DNA of 64,000 nucleotides from Bog-473 sp963779735. GTDB taxonomy: Bacteria; Actinomycetota; Acidimicrobiia; Acidimicrobiales; RAAP-2. The notes under the pieces were generated by a model. It made no database searches and was not told where the DNA came from. It saw nothing but the letters and a program-made list of their open reading frames with translations. Position numbers and translations under genes: made by a program. Below are positions 1 through 8,313 of the stretch, one piece after another (position 1 is the first letter of the stretch; every line of letters begins with the position of its first letter). The stretch lies in the NCBI GenBank assembly GCA_963779735.1, contig CAVZZJ010000002.1:186001-250000 (forward strand), written 5' to 3'.

Positions 1-50
1 ACGGCCGGCAAAGGACGCAGCTGTTGAGCGAACACCCTCTCGACGGCCTC

Positions 51-79
51 TTGACACGACACCGTGTCACATTTATTCG
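51..79 (+). promoter_or_regulatory. Possible promoter with TetR-like inverted repeat
   Basis: A perfect 7-bp inverted repeat, TGACACG (52-58) and CGTGTCA (63-69) with a 4-bp spacer, overlaps a TTGACA -35-like hexamer (51-56). A weak -10 (TATTCG, 74-79) follows 17 bp later. The dyad has the size and style of a TetR-family operator. No intact gene follows on the plus strand, so it may instead control a leftward gene beyond the window edge. The regulator is unknown. Confidence 0.3.
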
Positions 80-85
80 ACGCGG

Positions 86-484
86 TCACAAGTTGGTTCG
101 AGTCGGCGGCCATGTTGCCTGTACCAGGGTCCCGCGCTCCGCGAGCACGACCTGTAGCGCCACCGAACCGATGTAGACAAGAACACCGAAGACGATGACC
201 AGCAAGAGGAAACGCCGGGCACCATTGCCCAGGAACAGTCCTCAGGCAGGTTGACCGGGATGCTCGCGAAGAAGCATCCCGGTCGCCGGGCAGTGTGCCG
301 GCAGCGTTGTCGGCGGGTGGCCCCGCGACGATAGACACGAGATCCCCGAACAGTCCCCCCGGATAGATGGGGACGAGGAGCAAGAGGTACGCACTGAAGC
401 GAGTGTGGTGACGAAGGATACCTGCGGTAGCAGGTTGGCGGGAACGGTCAACATCAAACGGAAGAACACGGCGGCACGGTTCAT
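86..484 (-). pseudogene. Decayed DUF4389-family membrane protein (fragment)
   Basis: No single frame is intact, but three pieces read in order on the minus strand. An N-terminal piece has RAAVFFRLMLTVPANLL. A piece in another frame has TRFSAYLLLLVPIYPGGLFGD. A C-terminal hydrophobic piece starts GNGARRFLLLVIVFGVLVYI and ends at the TGA at 86-88. These match the membrane segment, the PGGLFGD-type motif and the last helix of actinobacterial DUF4389 proteins. The stretch that normally separates the first two pieces, about 50 residues, is missing, and the frames differ. I therefore read it as an internally deleted, frameshifted relic of an integral membrane protein of unknown function. The family assignment is from memory of the motif. 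Confidence 0.5.
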
Positions 485-579
485 ACACGTCGGATTCGGA
501 ACAGCGATGTCGGTGGGGTAGTCCGCGGCATCCCCGGTGCCGAACGGAGGTGAAGCGGTCGGTCAGGAGCGGGCGGCCA

Positions 580-608
580 TTGTCCGGGCCGGCGCCCGGA
601 CCTAGGCT
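580..608 (+). promoter_or_regulatory. Predicted leaderless promoter of the DinB-fold gene
   Basis: TTGTCC (580-585), a 17-bp spacer and TAGGCT (603-608) are followed 7 nt later by the ATG at 616, so the transcript would start at or very near the start codon. No ribosome binding site precedes that ATG, which fits leaderless expression. A perfect 7-bp inverted repeat (TCCGGGC at 583-589, GCCCGGA at 594-600) lies in the spacer and could be an operator. Confidence 0.4.
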
Positions 609-615
609 GCACCCG

Positions 616-1248
616 ATGCCCAACGCCCAGATGCCACCGCCAAGCGGGCCCGGGCGCGCGAGCGAGCCCGACGCCCTCGAGGTGCTGCGGGCGTCGCGCG
701 GCGAGGGCTGGCAGTGGCCCCGGATCCAGTACGAGCCCTGCCCCCAGTGCGGCTTCGATCCGTCCTCGATCCCCCCCGAGGAGCTGGGCGGGCTGGCGGT
801 GGAGCTGGCGGCGGGCTGGCGCGAGTTCTTGGAGGGGGCCGACGAGGGGTACCTGCGGGCCATCCCCGAGCCCGGGGTCAACTCCCCACTGCAGTACGGG
901 GCGCACGTGCGCGACATCCTCATGGTCTACGGCGAGCGCATGGTGCTGGCCAAAGAGCAGGACAACCCCACCGTGCCCATCTTCAACCCCCCCCAAGAGG
1001 TCTGGGAGGCCTACAACCGCCTTGAGGTAGAGGACCTGGCCGCCGACATAGAGGCCCGGGCCACCCGGCTGGCCGAGATCGTCGAGGGCACCGAGAACTC
1101 GCAGTGGTCGCGCATCGTCATCAACGACCGGGGACAGTACGGGGTCTACACCTTCACCGTCGCCGGCCTGGCCCGCAACTCGGTCCACGAGGCCCACCAC
1201 CACCTGCTCGACGCCAAGGGGACCCTGTTCACCGACGCGTCCACCTGA
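616..1248 (+). CDS. DinB-superfamily protein
   Basis: A 210-residue protein resembling the DinB/YfiT four-helix-bundle superfamily, whose members are usually metal-binding and often act as thiol-dependent transferases. Histidines that could be ligands lie in GAHVRDILMV near the middle and in a cluster near the C-terminus (VHEAHHHLLDA). The N-terminal part has a CPQCG motif within EPCPQCGFDPSSIP, typical of a subgroup annotated only as DinB-family. A reading frame extends upstream, but the ATG at 616 is preferred because a promoter-like -10 sits just before it. It stands alone between the DUF4389 relic and a crotonase. Substrate unknown. Confidence 0.7.
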   Translation: MPNAQMPPPSGPGRASEPDALEVLRASRGEGWQWPRIQYEPCPQCGFDPSSIPPEELGGLAVELAAGWREFLEGADEGYLRAIPEPGVNSPLQYGAHVRDILMVYGERMVLAKEQDNPTVPIFNPPQEVWEAYNRLEVEDLAADIEARATRLAEIVEGTENSQWSRIVINDRGQYGVYTFTVAGLARNSVHEAHHHLLDAKGTLFTDAST

Positions 1249-1399
1249 GCGCCCGCCGTGGCCGGGGTGGGGTCATCGCCCGTGCCGCGAGGCCAGCGGT
1301 GCCGCCGCCTGGCCTCCTGAAACGGCCAGGCCAGCGTTAGCGCCGTAAGGTCACCCGACAGACGACCGACGGCAGCACGTGGACGGAAGGAGACGGTCC

Positions 1400-2191
1400 G
1401 TGACAACCGAAATGAACCGGCACGAGGCGGCGGAGGTGGCCGGGCTCGTGTCCGCCCGGCGTGAGGGCCACGTCCTGATCGTCTCCATGCAGCGGGAGCA
1501 GAAGCGCAACGCCGTCAATCGTGCGCTCGCCGACGCGATTGACGAGGCGCTCAATACCCTGGACGACGACTCCGATCTGTGGGCCGGCGTGCTCACCGGA
1601 ACCCCGACCGTGTTCAGCGCCGGCAGCGACCTGACCTCCGGCGGCGACTACCACACCGAGCGTGGCGGTGAGTACGGCGTGATCCGGCGCCAGCGCCGCA
1701 AGCCGCTCATCGCGGCGGTCGAAGGGGCGGCGCTGGGCGGCGGATTCGAGATCGTCCTCTCCTGCGACCTGGTGGTCGCGTCGACCTCGGCGCGCTTCGG
1801 CCTCCCAGAGGTCCGCATCGGGGTGATCCCGACCTGCGGGGGGCTGTTCCGCGCACCCCATGCCCTACCCCTCAACCTGGCGCGGGAGATGATCCTGACC
1901 GGTGAGCCGATCGATGCCGCCCGGGCGCACGCCGCCGGTTTCGTCAACGTCCTCACCGAACCCGGCGAGGCGGTGGGCCGGGCGGTGCAGCTGGCGGAGC
2001 GGATCTGCGCCAGCTCGCCGCTTTCCGTGCAGGCTTGCCTGGCCGCCGTGAACGGCCTCGTCGGCGGGGACGAGGAGGCGGGCTGGACGGCGACCATGCA
2101 GGCGATGGGCTCTTTGCAGGGCACTCACGACGGGAGCGAGGGCATTCGCGCCTTCTTCGAGAAGCGGCCACCGGTCTGGACAGGACGTTGA
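1400..2191 (+). CDS. Enoyl-CoA hydratase/isomerase family protein
   Basis: A 263-residue crotonase-fold protein. The CoA-binding and oxyanion-hole segments are visible: TVFSAGSDL, then EGAALGGGFEIVLSCDLVVA, then FGLPEVRIGVIPTCGG. The motif order and length fit soluble, trimeric or hexameric enoyl-CoA hydratases of fatty-acid or side-chain degradation. The GTG at 1400 is chosen because GGAAGGAG (1385-1392) lies 7 nt upstream; an ATG further upstream at 1379 lacks such a site. The gene converges on the following glycosyltransferase and has no obvious operon partner. The exact acyl-CoA substrate cannot be read from the sequence. Confidence 0.85.
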   Translation: MTTEMNRHEAAEVAGLVSARREGHVLIVSMQREQKRNAVNRALADAIDEALNTLDDDSDLWAGVLTGTPTVFSAGSDLTSGGDYHTERGGEYGVIRRQRRKPLIAAVEGAALGGGFEIVLSCDLVVASTSARFGLPEVRIGVIPTCGGLFRAPHALPLNLAREMILTGEPIDAARAHAAGFVNVLTEPGEAVGRAVQLAERICASSPLSVQACLAAVNGLVGGDEEAGWTATMQAMGSLQGTHDGSEGIRAFFEKRPPVWTGR

Positions 2192-2209
2192 GCCGGTCAG
2201 CCAAGCGCG

Positions 2210-4435
2210 TCAGTCCGATGTCCGCGACGTGAGGTCGTAGACGGTCTGCCCACCGATGGTCTCGGCCTTGAAGTGCGCCTTCACCCAAGCGGAGATGACC
2301 GAGTCGGGGCTGTCCCCGCCCCCACCGGAGGAGCCACCGATGTAGTAGTGGATCTCGCCCCGGGCAACGTAGGCCTCGAAGCCAGCCAGCGAGAGACGGC
2401 CACCTTCATCGTTGAATCCGCCGATGGCCATGACGGCGTCGCCCGAGGTCGCCAGCTCGAGGCTGGCCGCACTCTGAGAGCCCTCGACCGCCGCCACCCA
2501 CTTGTACGTCGAGGCGTCGGCTTCGAGCGCCTTGACCAAGGCGGAACTCGTGGTGAGGGCGCCGCCGCCTCCACTCGGGATCGATCCACCGCCGCCGAAA
2601 CCGTTGCCCGGCCCGCTGGCCGCGCCCTCTGTCGTAGTGGCGCCAGTACCCGACGATCCGGTACCCGACGATCCGGTACCCGACGATCCGGTACCCGACG
2701 ATCCGGTACCCGACGGGCGTGCGCCCGACGATCCGATGCCACGTGCCGCGTTGCCGGCCGCGCCGCTCCCGCCGGCCGCTCCGGCCGAGCTCGGTGGCGT
2801 ACCGTGGCCCGACCCAGAAGGTCGCCCCGCCCCGGCAGAGGGCAGGGATCCGCCTCCCGTCGTCCCCCCGAGCGGAAGTCCGGCTCCGCCCCCCTGGCCC
2901 AGGGCGGAGGTCGGCCCGGCGGAGGGGATGCTGCCGGTGTGGGCGGTGACGATGGTGTCGGCCGCATAGGCCACCGGGCCCGTCAGGCATGCGACGGCGA
3001 TCACCGCCGTGGCACCGAGCCCGACCCAGCGCCCGCCACCCCCGCTCCGACGCCAGACCGGGGGGGCCAGGGCGCCACAGGCGAGGAGGGCGGCGCCGAG
3101 GACGATCCAGCGCAGGGGCGGGTTCCACGAAGGAGTGCGGTCGAGCAGCACCCAGGCCCAGCCCGCCGTCACGGCGATCGAGAGCGCCGTGACGGCACGG
3201 GCCCAGAGCCGATCACGCTCCCTCCACAGCTCGTAGGCCCCTATGGCGACCAGAGCGGCGATGGCCGGAGCCAGAGCCACGGTGTAGTACGTGTGGATGA
3301 CGCCCTCGCCATAGCTGAACACCGCTCCGGTGACCAAGAGCCAACCGCCCCAGATGACGGCGGCCGCCCTAACCCGATCGGTGCGCGGGGCATGGCGCCG
3401 CGCCACCAGAACGGTCGCCACGGCGATGAGCGCCGCCGGCAGCAGCCAGGAGGCCTGTCCCCCCATGAGGTCGTTGAAGAGACGGAAGATCCCCGCCGTC
3501 CCGGAGAAGTTCGAACCGCCACCGGTTCCCGAACCCGTGAGGCGACCGAAGCCGTTGTAGTCGAAGATCAGGTTCACGATGCTGTTGTCCGGTGACCCGT
3601 CAATGAAGGGGCGGTCCGCCGCCGGAGTCAGGGCGACGATGGCCACCCACCACCCACCGGCGACCACCAAGGCGGCCAAGGCGGCCAGCAGCTGCCCTAC
3701 TCGCCGTCGCAGGGTCGTGGGCGCAGCGATGAGGTACGCCAGGGAGAAGGCGGGGACGACCGTGAAGGCTTGCATCATTTTGGTCAGGAAGGCGAACCCC
3801 AACAGCGCCCCGACCGCGACCAGCCATCGTGTTCCCGCCTTCTCGATCGCTCTCGTCATGCAGTACGCCGCCGCGACGAGGAGAAGGACGAGGAGGGCGT
3901 CGGGGTTGTCGAAGCGGAACATGAGCGCGGCCACCGGTGTGGCCGCCAGCACGCCACCGGCCATGAGGCCCACGGTGTGATTGGTCACCCTCCGGACGGC
4001 CCCGTAGAGAAGGGCCACGGCGGCAACGCCCTCCAGCACACCGGGCACCATGACGCTCCAGGTGTTGAACCCGAATAGACGAGCCGACAGATCCATGATC
4101 CACAGAGATGCGGGGGGCTTGTCGACCGTGATGAAGTTGGACGCGTCGAGTGATCCGAAGAACATGGCCTTCCAACTCTTGGAGCCGGCCTCGACCGCAG
4201 CGGCATAGAAGCTGTTTCCGTACCCCGATGCAGCCAGGTTGTACAGATACGCCGCCGCGGTGGTGACCAACAACGCGAGAAGTGCCACACGCGATCGCCG
4301 AGTCGTGCCGGTGTCGAGAGCGCCTTCCTCGGCCGGATGCGGCGTAGACGGAAGGTCGAATGAATCGAGCCCGTCGAGGCCAGCCGTGGGCGCGTGGCGC
4401 GGCGTCGCAATGTCGATGGTCCGTTGAGGAGTCAT
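2210..4435 (-). CDS. GT39-family glycosyltransferase (ArnT/YkcB-like), polytopic membrane protein
   Basis: A 741-residue integral membrane protein. The first part has a GT-C architecture: an N-terminal helix (VALLALLVTTAAAYLYNL), an acidic loop with SYGNSFYAAAVEAGSKSWKAM-like sequence, the DKPPASLWI motif typical of ArnT/YkcB-type GT39 enzymes, and many further helices. A low-complexity Gly/Ser/Thr linker follows. The C-terminal extracytoplasmic domain (TYKWVAAVEGSQSAASLELA to the end) matches the YkcB C-terminal domain. Such enzymes move sugars from polyprenyl-phosphate donors to cell-envelope or protein acceptors. The ATG at 4435 (MTPQRTIDI) is preferred over upstream codons in the same frame. 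The linker carries an exact 15-bp tandem repeat. Confidence 0.85.
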   Translation of the reverse strand: MTPQRTIDIATPRHAPTAGLDGLDSFDLPSTPHPAEEGALDTGTTRRSRVALLALLVTTAAAYLYNLAASGYGNSFYAAAVEAGSKSWKAMFFGSLDASNFITVDKPPASLWIMDLSARLFGFNTWSVMVPGVLEGVAAVALLYGAVRRVTNHTVGLMAGGVLAATPVAALMFRFDNPDALLVLLLVAAAYCMTRAIEKAGTRWLVAVGALLGFAFLTKMMQAFTVVPAFSLAYLIAAPTTLRRRVGQLLAALAALVVAGGWWVAIVALTPAADRPFIDGSPDNSIVNLIFDYNGFGRLTGSGTGGGSNFSGTAGIFRLFNDLMGGQASWLLPAALIAVATVLVARRHAPRTDRVRAAAVIWGGWLLVTGAVFSYGEGVIHTYYTVALAPAIAALVAIGAYELWRERDRLWARAVTALSIAVTAGWAWVLLDRTPSWNPPLRWIVLGAALLACGALAPPVWRRSGGGGRWVGLGATAVIAVACLTGPVAYAADTIVTAHTGSIPSAGPTSALGQGGGAGLPLGGTTGGGSLPSAGAGRPSGSGHGTPPSSAGAAGGSGAAGNAARGIGSSGARPSGTGSSGTGSSGTGSSGTGSSGTGATTTEGAASGPGNGFGGGGSIPSGGGGALTTSSALVKALEADASTYKWVAAVEGSQSAASLELATSGDAVMAIGGFNDEGGRLSLAGFEAYVARGEIHYYIGGSSGGGGDSPDSVISAWVKAHFKAETIGGQTVYDLTSRTSD
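2646..2715 (-). repeat. 15-bp tandem repeat coding a Gly-Ser-Ser-Gly-Thr linker
   Basis: The unit GTACCCGACGATCCG is present in four exact copies (2646-2705) plus a 10-base partial copy. It lies in frame inside the GT39 gene and encodes repeats of GSSGT in the flexible linker between the membrane part and the C-terminal domain. Because the unit is a multiple of three, copy-number changes would alter linker length without breaking the frame. Confidence 0.9.
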
Positions 4436-4596
4436 GCGACAGCATCGGCCGTGGATTTTCGTACTGGTTGTGCACCTCCCGTCAGCCCGCTGAGAGAATT
4501 GCCCGCCGAGGGATCCCCCACGATCACTGCCGGGCACCGTGATGCGCGCCGCCGATCGCTGCACGGTAACCTGGGAGTGGCTGAGAGGGCGACACG

Positions 4597-5175
4597 ATGC
4601 AATCAACCAACGGCGGGCAGTCGGCTCTCATCTTCGTCCTCATCGTGGCCGCAGCGCTCCTCGTGCGGAAGGGTCGCCTCCATCCCGCCGCCAAGGACCT
4701 CGAGCCGCGGCAGCGGATCCGACCCCTGGCTCTTGAATTGCTCGATCCTCTCATCGCGGTTGCACTGGTCGGACCGCTGCTATGGCACGAGTTGGCCAAG
4801 GGCGTCTCCTACGTCGGAATGGCTCTGCTGGGCGCCGCCGTCGGCGTCGCGATCGGCGTGCTCCGTGCCCGCGTGATGTTCGTCCGGGCGCTTCCGCAGT
4901 CCCGCAGCGTGATCCTCACCCGGAGCACGGCCGAATACCTGCTTCTCGGGCTCCTTTTCGTGTTGAAACTGTCGGAGGACGCCATCGATCGAGTGCATTC
5001 GGGGCCATTCACGCTCGTCCTGACCGCCCTGCTGGCGTTGGCCGTGGTGGAGTCGTTCGGCCGGTCCATCGCCATCACGCTCACGTACCGGAGGGAGTCG
5101 GCCTCGACCGCGGCCGTCGCCGCGTCGTCACGGGATCCCGGTGGGCGGGACGGCGACGGGAGCGAGTCCCTTTAG
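4597..5175 (+). CDS. Hypothetical membrane protein
   Basis: A 192-residue protein that I do not recognise. It has about five hydrophobic segments: near the N-terminus (ALIFVLIVAAALLV), at LLDPLIAVALVGPLLW, MALLGAAVGVAIGVL, YLLLGLLFVLKL and LTALLALAVVESF. A charged Ser/Gly/Asp-rich tail of about 25 residues follows. GAGAGGG sits about 9 nt before the ATG. The gene is divergent from the GT39 gene across a 160-bp gap and converges on the histidine kinase. Some resemblance to small CcdC/DUF1453-like membrane proteins (a segment with VLRARVMFVRALPQSRSVIL) is possible but not certain. Confidence 0.6.
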   Translation: MQSTNGGQSALIFVLIVAAALLVRKGRLHPAAKDLEPRQRIRPLALELLDPLIAVALVGPLLWHELAKGVSYVGMALLGAAVGVAIGVLRARVMFVRALPQSRSVILTRSTAEYLLLGLLFVLKLSEDAIDRVHSGPFTLVLTALLALAVVESFGRSIAITLTYRRESASTAAVAASSRDPGGRDGDGSESL

Positions 5176-5218
5176 TCGGGGCGATCCCAGCGGTCACGCC
5201 GACCCAGTAGGCCGGTGG

Positions 5219-6658
5219 TCACACCGCCGTCACGCCATGCCGGTCCTCAATCCCTCGGGACGACAGCGCGCCCTGGACCTGGTGCCCATTGTCCGTGCGA
5301 CCCAACGTCACCTCGAATCGTGAACCACTCCCGGCGTGAATCGGCGATTCGGCTCTCACCGACGCCCCCATGGCCGAAGCCAGCTCGGCCACGATGGCCA
5401 ACCCGATTCCCGAACCGAAATGCCGATTCGGACCGTGATCGGCTTGGTAGAACCGCTCGAACACGCGCGTGAGATCGCCGGCGGTGATCCCCGGTCCGTC
5501 GTCCTCCACCGTGACGACCTGCAGGCCGGTACCCTCAGGACCGGTCGACGAGAGTGACACCGTGACCGCCGTGCGGGCGAAGGTGAGGGCGTTCTCCACG
5601 AGGTTGGCCAGTATCTGCGCCAGGCGGTCAGGGTCGATCATCACCGTGGCGCCGCCCGCGGCCGGAACCCGCACAACGAGCTGCAGCTCGTTGCTCTCGG
5701 CCAGAGGACGGAAGCCCTCCGCCGTGATGCTCACCACTTCGGCGATGTCGGTCGGCCTGAAGGTGATGGACATCTGGCCCGACTCGAGCTTGGTCAGTTC
5801 GAGCAGGTCCCCCACCAACCGCTCCAGGCGGCGGGACTCGGCGACGATCACCTCCGCCGCCTGGGCGGTGTCCTCAATGGCGCCATCGGAGATGGCCTCG
5901 GCAAAGCCGCGTATCGACGTCAACGGGGTCCGTAGGTCGTGCGAGACCGAGAGCAAGAGATGCCGCTCCCGACTCCGCCCGTCCTCGAGGCTCTGGGCCA
6001 TCTCGTTGATGGAGCGGGCCAGCGATATCGACTCGGCGTAGTCGTTGTCGTGTTGCGGCACCCTGCTGCGGAGATCCCCCGAGGCGATACGGGCCGTGGC
6101 CTCCATCGCCTCGACCATGGGTCTCGACATTCGGCGGCTCAACTGCCAGGCGATCAACGCTGCGATGAGGAGGGCAGCCGCCCCCGAGATCAAGAAGTAG
6201 ACCCAGCTCGGTCCGACACCACCCACCTCCCGGGTCAACAGGATGGCGATCTGACCGGCCAGCTTGAGGCGCGTGCGCTCGGCCGGGGACAGCGCGACCG
6301 GCACGGCGGCGAACGCCAGGTCCCCGACCCGGCCCGACACCGAATCGCCGGCCAGCAGGCTCTGAGGGTCCAGATCGGCCGCGGTCAGTCCGGCCGGGAG
6401 GGCCGGGACCACCGCCCCATTGATACGGACACGGATGACCCTGGCATCTTCGAGGCGCAGCACGCCCTTGACCGCCTTGAGCACGACCAGACGCTGCGTG
6501 TGGCTCGTCCCCGCACTGAGGGACTGGGCCTCGGACGCCAACTGCTGGGTGGCCTGGGTGCGCGCCGCGTTGTTCGTCAGGACGATGCTGCCGGCGCCGG
6601 CGATGACGAGCACGGCGGCCACCAGGCCGATGAAGGCCGTCATCAATCGGCGACGCAT
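5219..6658 (-). CDS. Membrane sensor histidine kinase (OmpR-pair type)
   Basis: A 479-residue kinase. An N-terminal helix (LMTAFIGLVAAVLVIAGAG), a periplasmic or extracellular region of about 125 residues and a second helix (FLISGAAALLIAALIAW) are followed by a HAMP-like linker. The HisKA H-box VSHDLRTPLTSIRGF lies near residue 245. The ATPase domain shows an N-box (NLVENALTFA), a G1 box (EDDGPGI) and a G2 region (GSGIGLAIV). It autophosphorylates on the H-box histidine and phosphorylates the partner regulator. It lies 12 nt downstream of that regulator, so the two form an operon. The signal is unknown. Confidence 0.92.
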   Translation of the reverse strand: MRRRLMTAFIGLVAAVLVIAGAGSIVLTNNAARTQATQQLASEAQSLSAGTSHTQRLVVLKAVKGVLRLEDARVIRVRINGAVVPALPAGLTAADLDPQSLLAGDSVSGRVGDLAFAAVPVALSPAERTRLKLAGQIAILLTREVGGVGPSWVYFLISGAAALLIAALIAWQLSRRMSRPMVEAMEATARIASGDLRSRVPQHDNDYAESISLARSINEMAQSLEDGRSRERHLLLSVSHDLRTPLTSIRGFAEAISDGAIEDTAQAAEVIVAESRRLERLVGDLLELTKLESGQMSITFRPTDIAEVVSITAEGFRPLAESNELQLVVRVPAAGGATVMIDPDRLAQILANLVENALTFARTAVTVSLSSTGPEGTGLQVVTVEDDGPGITAGDLTRVFERFYQADHGPNRHFGSGIGLAIVAELASAMGASVRAESPIHAGSGSRFEVTLGRTDNGHQVQGALSSRGIEDRHGVTAV

Positions 6659-6670
6659 ATGTCTACCTCC

Positions 6671-7348
6671 TCACCCGAGCCGGTACCCGACGCCCCAGAC
6701 CGTGGCCAGGGGGAGGTCGTCGCCCAATTTCTTGCGCAGCTGGGCGACGTGCACGTCGACCGTCCGCTCGTCGCCGTACCAGTCGGCGCCCCATACGCCC
6801 TCGAGAAGCTGCTGGCGCGACAGGGCCAGACCGATGTTGCTCGAGAGAAAGGCCAGGAGATCGAACTCGCGGGTGGTGAGAGCGACTGCACCGCCGCCCC
6901 GCCGCACCTCCCGCCGACGCATGTCCACCTCGAGATCACCGACCGTCACGATCTCCTGTGGCGGGGCGGCCCCGCGGGTCCGACGAAGGATGGCGCGCAC
7001 CCGAGCGACCAGCTCGCGGGGCGAGAAGGGCTTGACCAGGTAGTCATCGGCCCCGAGCTCCAGGCCGAGGATGCGATCCACCTCGTCGTCGCGGGCGGTC
7101 AGGAAGAGCACGGGGATGTTGCTTTTGCTCCGGATGGCCCGGCACACATCGAACCCATCGAGCTCCCCCGGCAGCCCTATGTCGAGCACGACGATCCACG
7201 GCCCTTCCTGCTGGACCAGCCGCAGGCCGTGTTCGCCGTCCCCCGCCAGGAGCACGCGGAAGCCATCACGCCTCAGGTAGAGATTGACGAGATCGGCTAT
7301 GTGCGGATCGTCTTCAATCACCACCACCGTGCCGGACTGAGCGTTCAC
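6671..7348 (-). CDS. OmpR/PhoB-family response regulator
   Basis: A 225-residue regulator. The receiver domain has the acidic pair VVIEDD near the N-terminus, the phosphoacceptor aspartate in IVVLDIGLPG and the conserved lysine in DYLVKPFSPREL. The C-terminal winged-helix domain has the typical LTTREFDLLAFL, VWGADWYGDERTVDVHVAQLRKKLG and VWGVGYRLG segments. Translation starts at the GTG at 7348. It is the first gene of a two-gene operon with the histidine kinase and is transcribed away from the secreted-protein gene. Its targets are unknown; autoregulation from the 7349-7508 gap is plausible. Confidence 0.93.
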   Translation of the reverse strand: MNAQSGTVVVIEDDPHIADLVNLYLRRDGFRVLLAGDGEHGLRLVQQEGPWIVVLDIGLPGELDGFDVCRAIRSKSNIPVLFLTARDDEVDRILGLELGADDYLVKPFSPRELVARVRAILRRTRGAAPPQEIVTVGDLEVDMRRREVRRGGGAVALTTREFDLLAFLSSNIGLALSRQQLLEGVWGADWYGDERTVDVHVAQLRKKLGDDLPLATVWGVGYRLG

Positions 7349-7401
7349 GCTCTCTAGCCTGGCACCTGAAGGGGGCGGAAGTGGCGAAACCGGGCATTTT
7401 T

Positions 7402-7407
7402 TACAAT
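7402..7407 (+). promoter_or_regulatory. Candidate -10 element
   Basis: TACAAT follows a T-rich run (TTTTTT just upstream) in the 160-bp gap between the response regulator and the secreted-protein gene, in the direction of the latter. No good -35 is seen 17 bp upstream. It would give a 5' leader of roughly 95 nt. Confidence 0.25.
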
Positions 7408-7508
7408 TCCCTCATGATTGCCGCACAGAAACATGACGCGAGGGCCGCAGAGTGATCCCAGGAGCGAAAGCTGGGACATCGACGATGATCCCGAGGAGAG
7501 GAGCACAG

Positions 7509-8222
7509 ATGTCGAAGGCCACACGACGACTCGGAGGAGTTGCGCTGACAACGGCCACGGTCCTGGGGGCGTGGGCCGCCACCGCGGCAGCCAGTCCACC
7601 GAGCCTCTCGACCATTCAGGCAGCCGCGACCGCGGCCATCACGCTAAGGGTGAACGACCTCAACGCGGCGATCACCAAGGTCAATGGCTCCAAGGATCTC
7701 GGCTCGGACTCCGCCGCGTTGGCGGCGTACCTCTCGTCCGACATCGGACCGCTACAGGCTCTCGGTCAGAAGATCGCAGGCGACACCAGCGTGACGACTG
7801 CCAAGTCGGACACCGCCAGCATCTACACCAACTTCCGCGTGCTGGCCCTGGTGCTACCGGCCGCCCACCTGGCCGCCACCGTGGACGGCATCGACGTGAC
7901 TGCACTCCCCAACCTCACGTCGCTGGCCGCGAAGGCTGAGTCCCGAGTGAACCCGTCCAATCAGGCGGTCCTCCAGCCCCTCATCAACGACATGAACGCT
8001 CAGATCTCTGCCGCCACCACGGGCACGTCCGGCGTCGCCTCCACCGTGCTCGGCTACACGCCGGCGCAGTGGAACGCCAACCATGACCTTTTGGCGCCCG
8101 CTCATGGTGCAGTTCAGGCCGCCATCGCCAACATCGCCAAGGCACGTTCCGACGCGCAACAGATCCGGGCCGCGCTCGCTTCGGACAAGCCGGCTGCGAC
8201 CACGACGTCCACGACGGCGTAA
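7509..8222 (+). CDS. Secreted hypothetical protein, helical
   Basis: A 237-residue protein with a classical signal peptide: basic start MSKATRRLG, hydrophobic core VALTTATVLGAWAATAAA and a probable AAA/S cleavage region. The mature part is Ala/Thr/Ser-rich and looks alpha-helical, with repeats of the type LNAAITKVNG, and it ends in a Thr-rich tail (PAATTTSTTA). I recognise no catalytic motif or cysteine. The ATG at 7509 is chosen because AGGAGAGGAG precedes it closely; upstream in-frame codons lack this. It is divergent from the two-component pair and might be one of its targets, but that is only suggested by position. Confidence 0.7.
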   Translation: MSKATRRLGGVALTTATVLGAWAATAAASPPSLSTIQAAATAAITLRVNDLNAAITKVNGSKDLGSDSAALAAYLSSDIGPLQALGQKIAGDTSVTTAKSDTASIYTNFRVLALVLPAAHLAATVDGIDVTALPNLTSLAAKAESRVNPSNQAVLQPLINDMNAQISAATTGTSGVASTVLGYTPAQWNANHDLLAPAHGAVQAAIANIAKARSDAQQIRAALASDKPAATTTSTTA

Positions 8223-8249
8223 CCGGCGCGGGCTACCCGTCGGGTGGCT

Positions 8250-8265
8250 CCCCGGGGCCCCGGGG
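8250..8265. terminator. GC palindrome after the secreted-protein gene
   Basis: CCCCGGGGCCCCGGGG is a perfect 16-bp palindrome about 28 bp after the stop codon. It could form a hairpin ending transcription, but there is no T-run, so a factor-independent terminator is not secure. Confidence 0.25.
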
Positions 8266-8313
8266 GTGCGTTCGTGGTCGCGGTAGCCGCATCGCGCTAC
8301 CGTGATCTCTCAC

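Noticed and set aside
91..105. GGTTCGAGTC-like tRNA T-arm
   Set aside because: No acceptor stem, anticodon arm or CCA end around it; it lies at the end of the DUF4389 relic.
2646..2715. Regular repeats considered as a CRISPR array
   Set aside because: Units are contiguous 15-mers without spacers and code in frame for a Gly/Ser/Thr linker.
2273..3595. 440-codon plus-strand open frame
   Set aside because: Exact antisense of the GT39 gene; low-complexity Arg/Gly/Pro product without any family motif, typical of GC-rich shadow frames.
4579..4587. CTGAGAGGG resembling part of a TPP riboswitch
   Set aside because: No second conserved element and no thiamine gene downstream; the bases serve better as a ribosome binding site for the gene at 4597.
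5939..7357. 472-codon plus-strand open frame
   Set aside because: Antisense of the histidine kinase and its regulator, both of which have complete motif sets.
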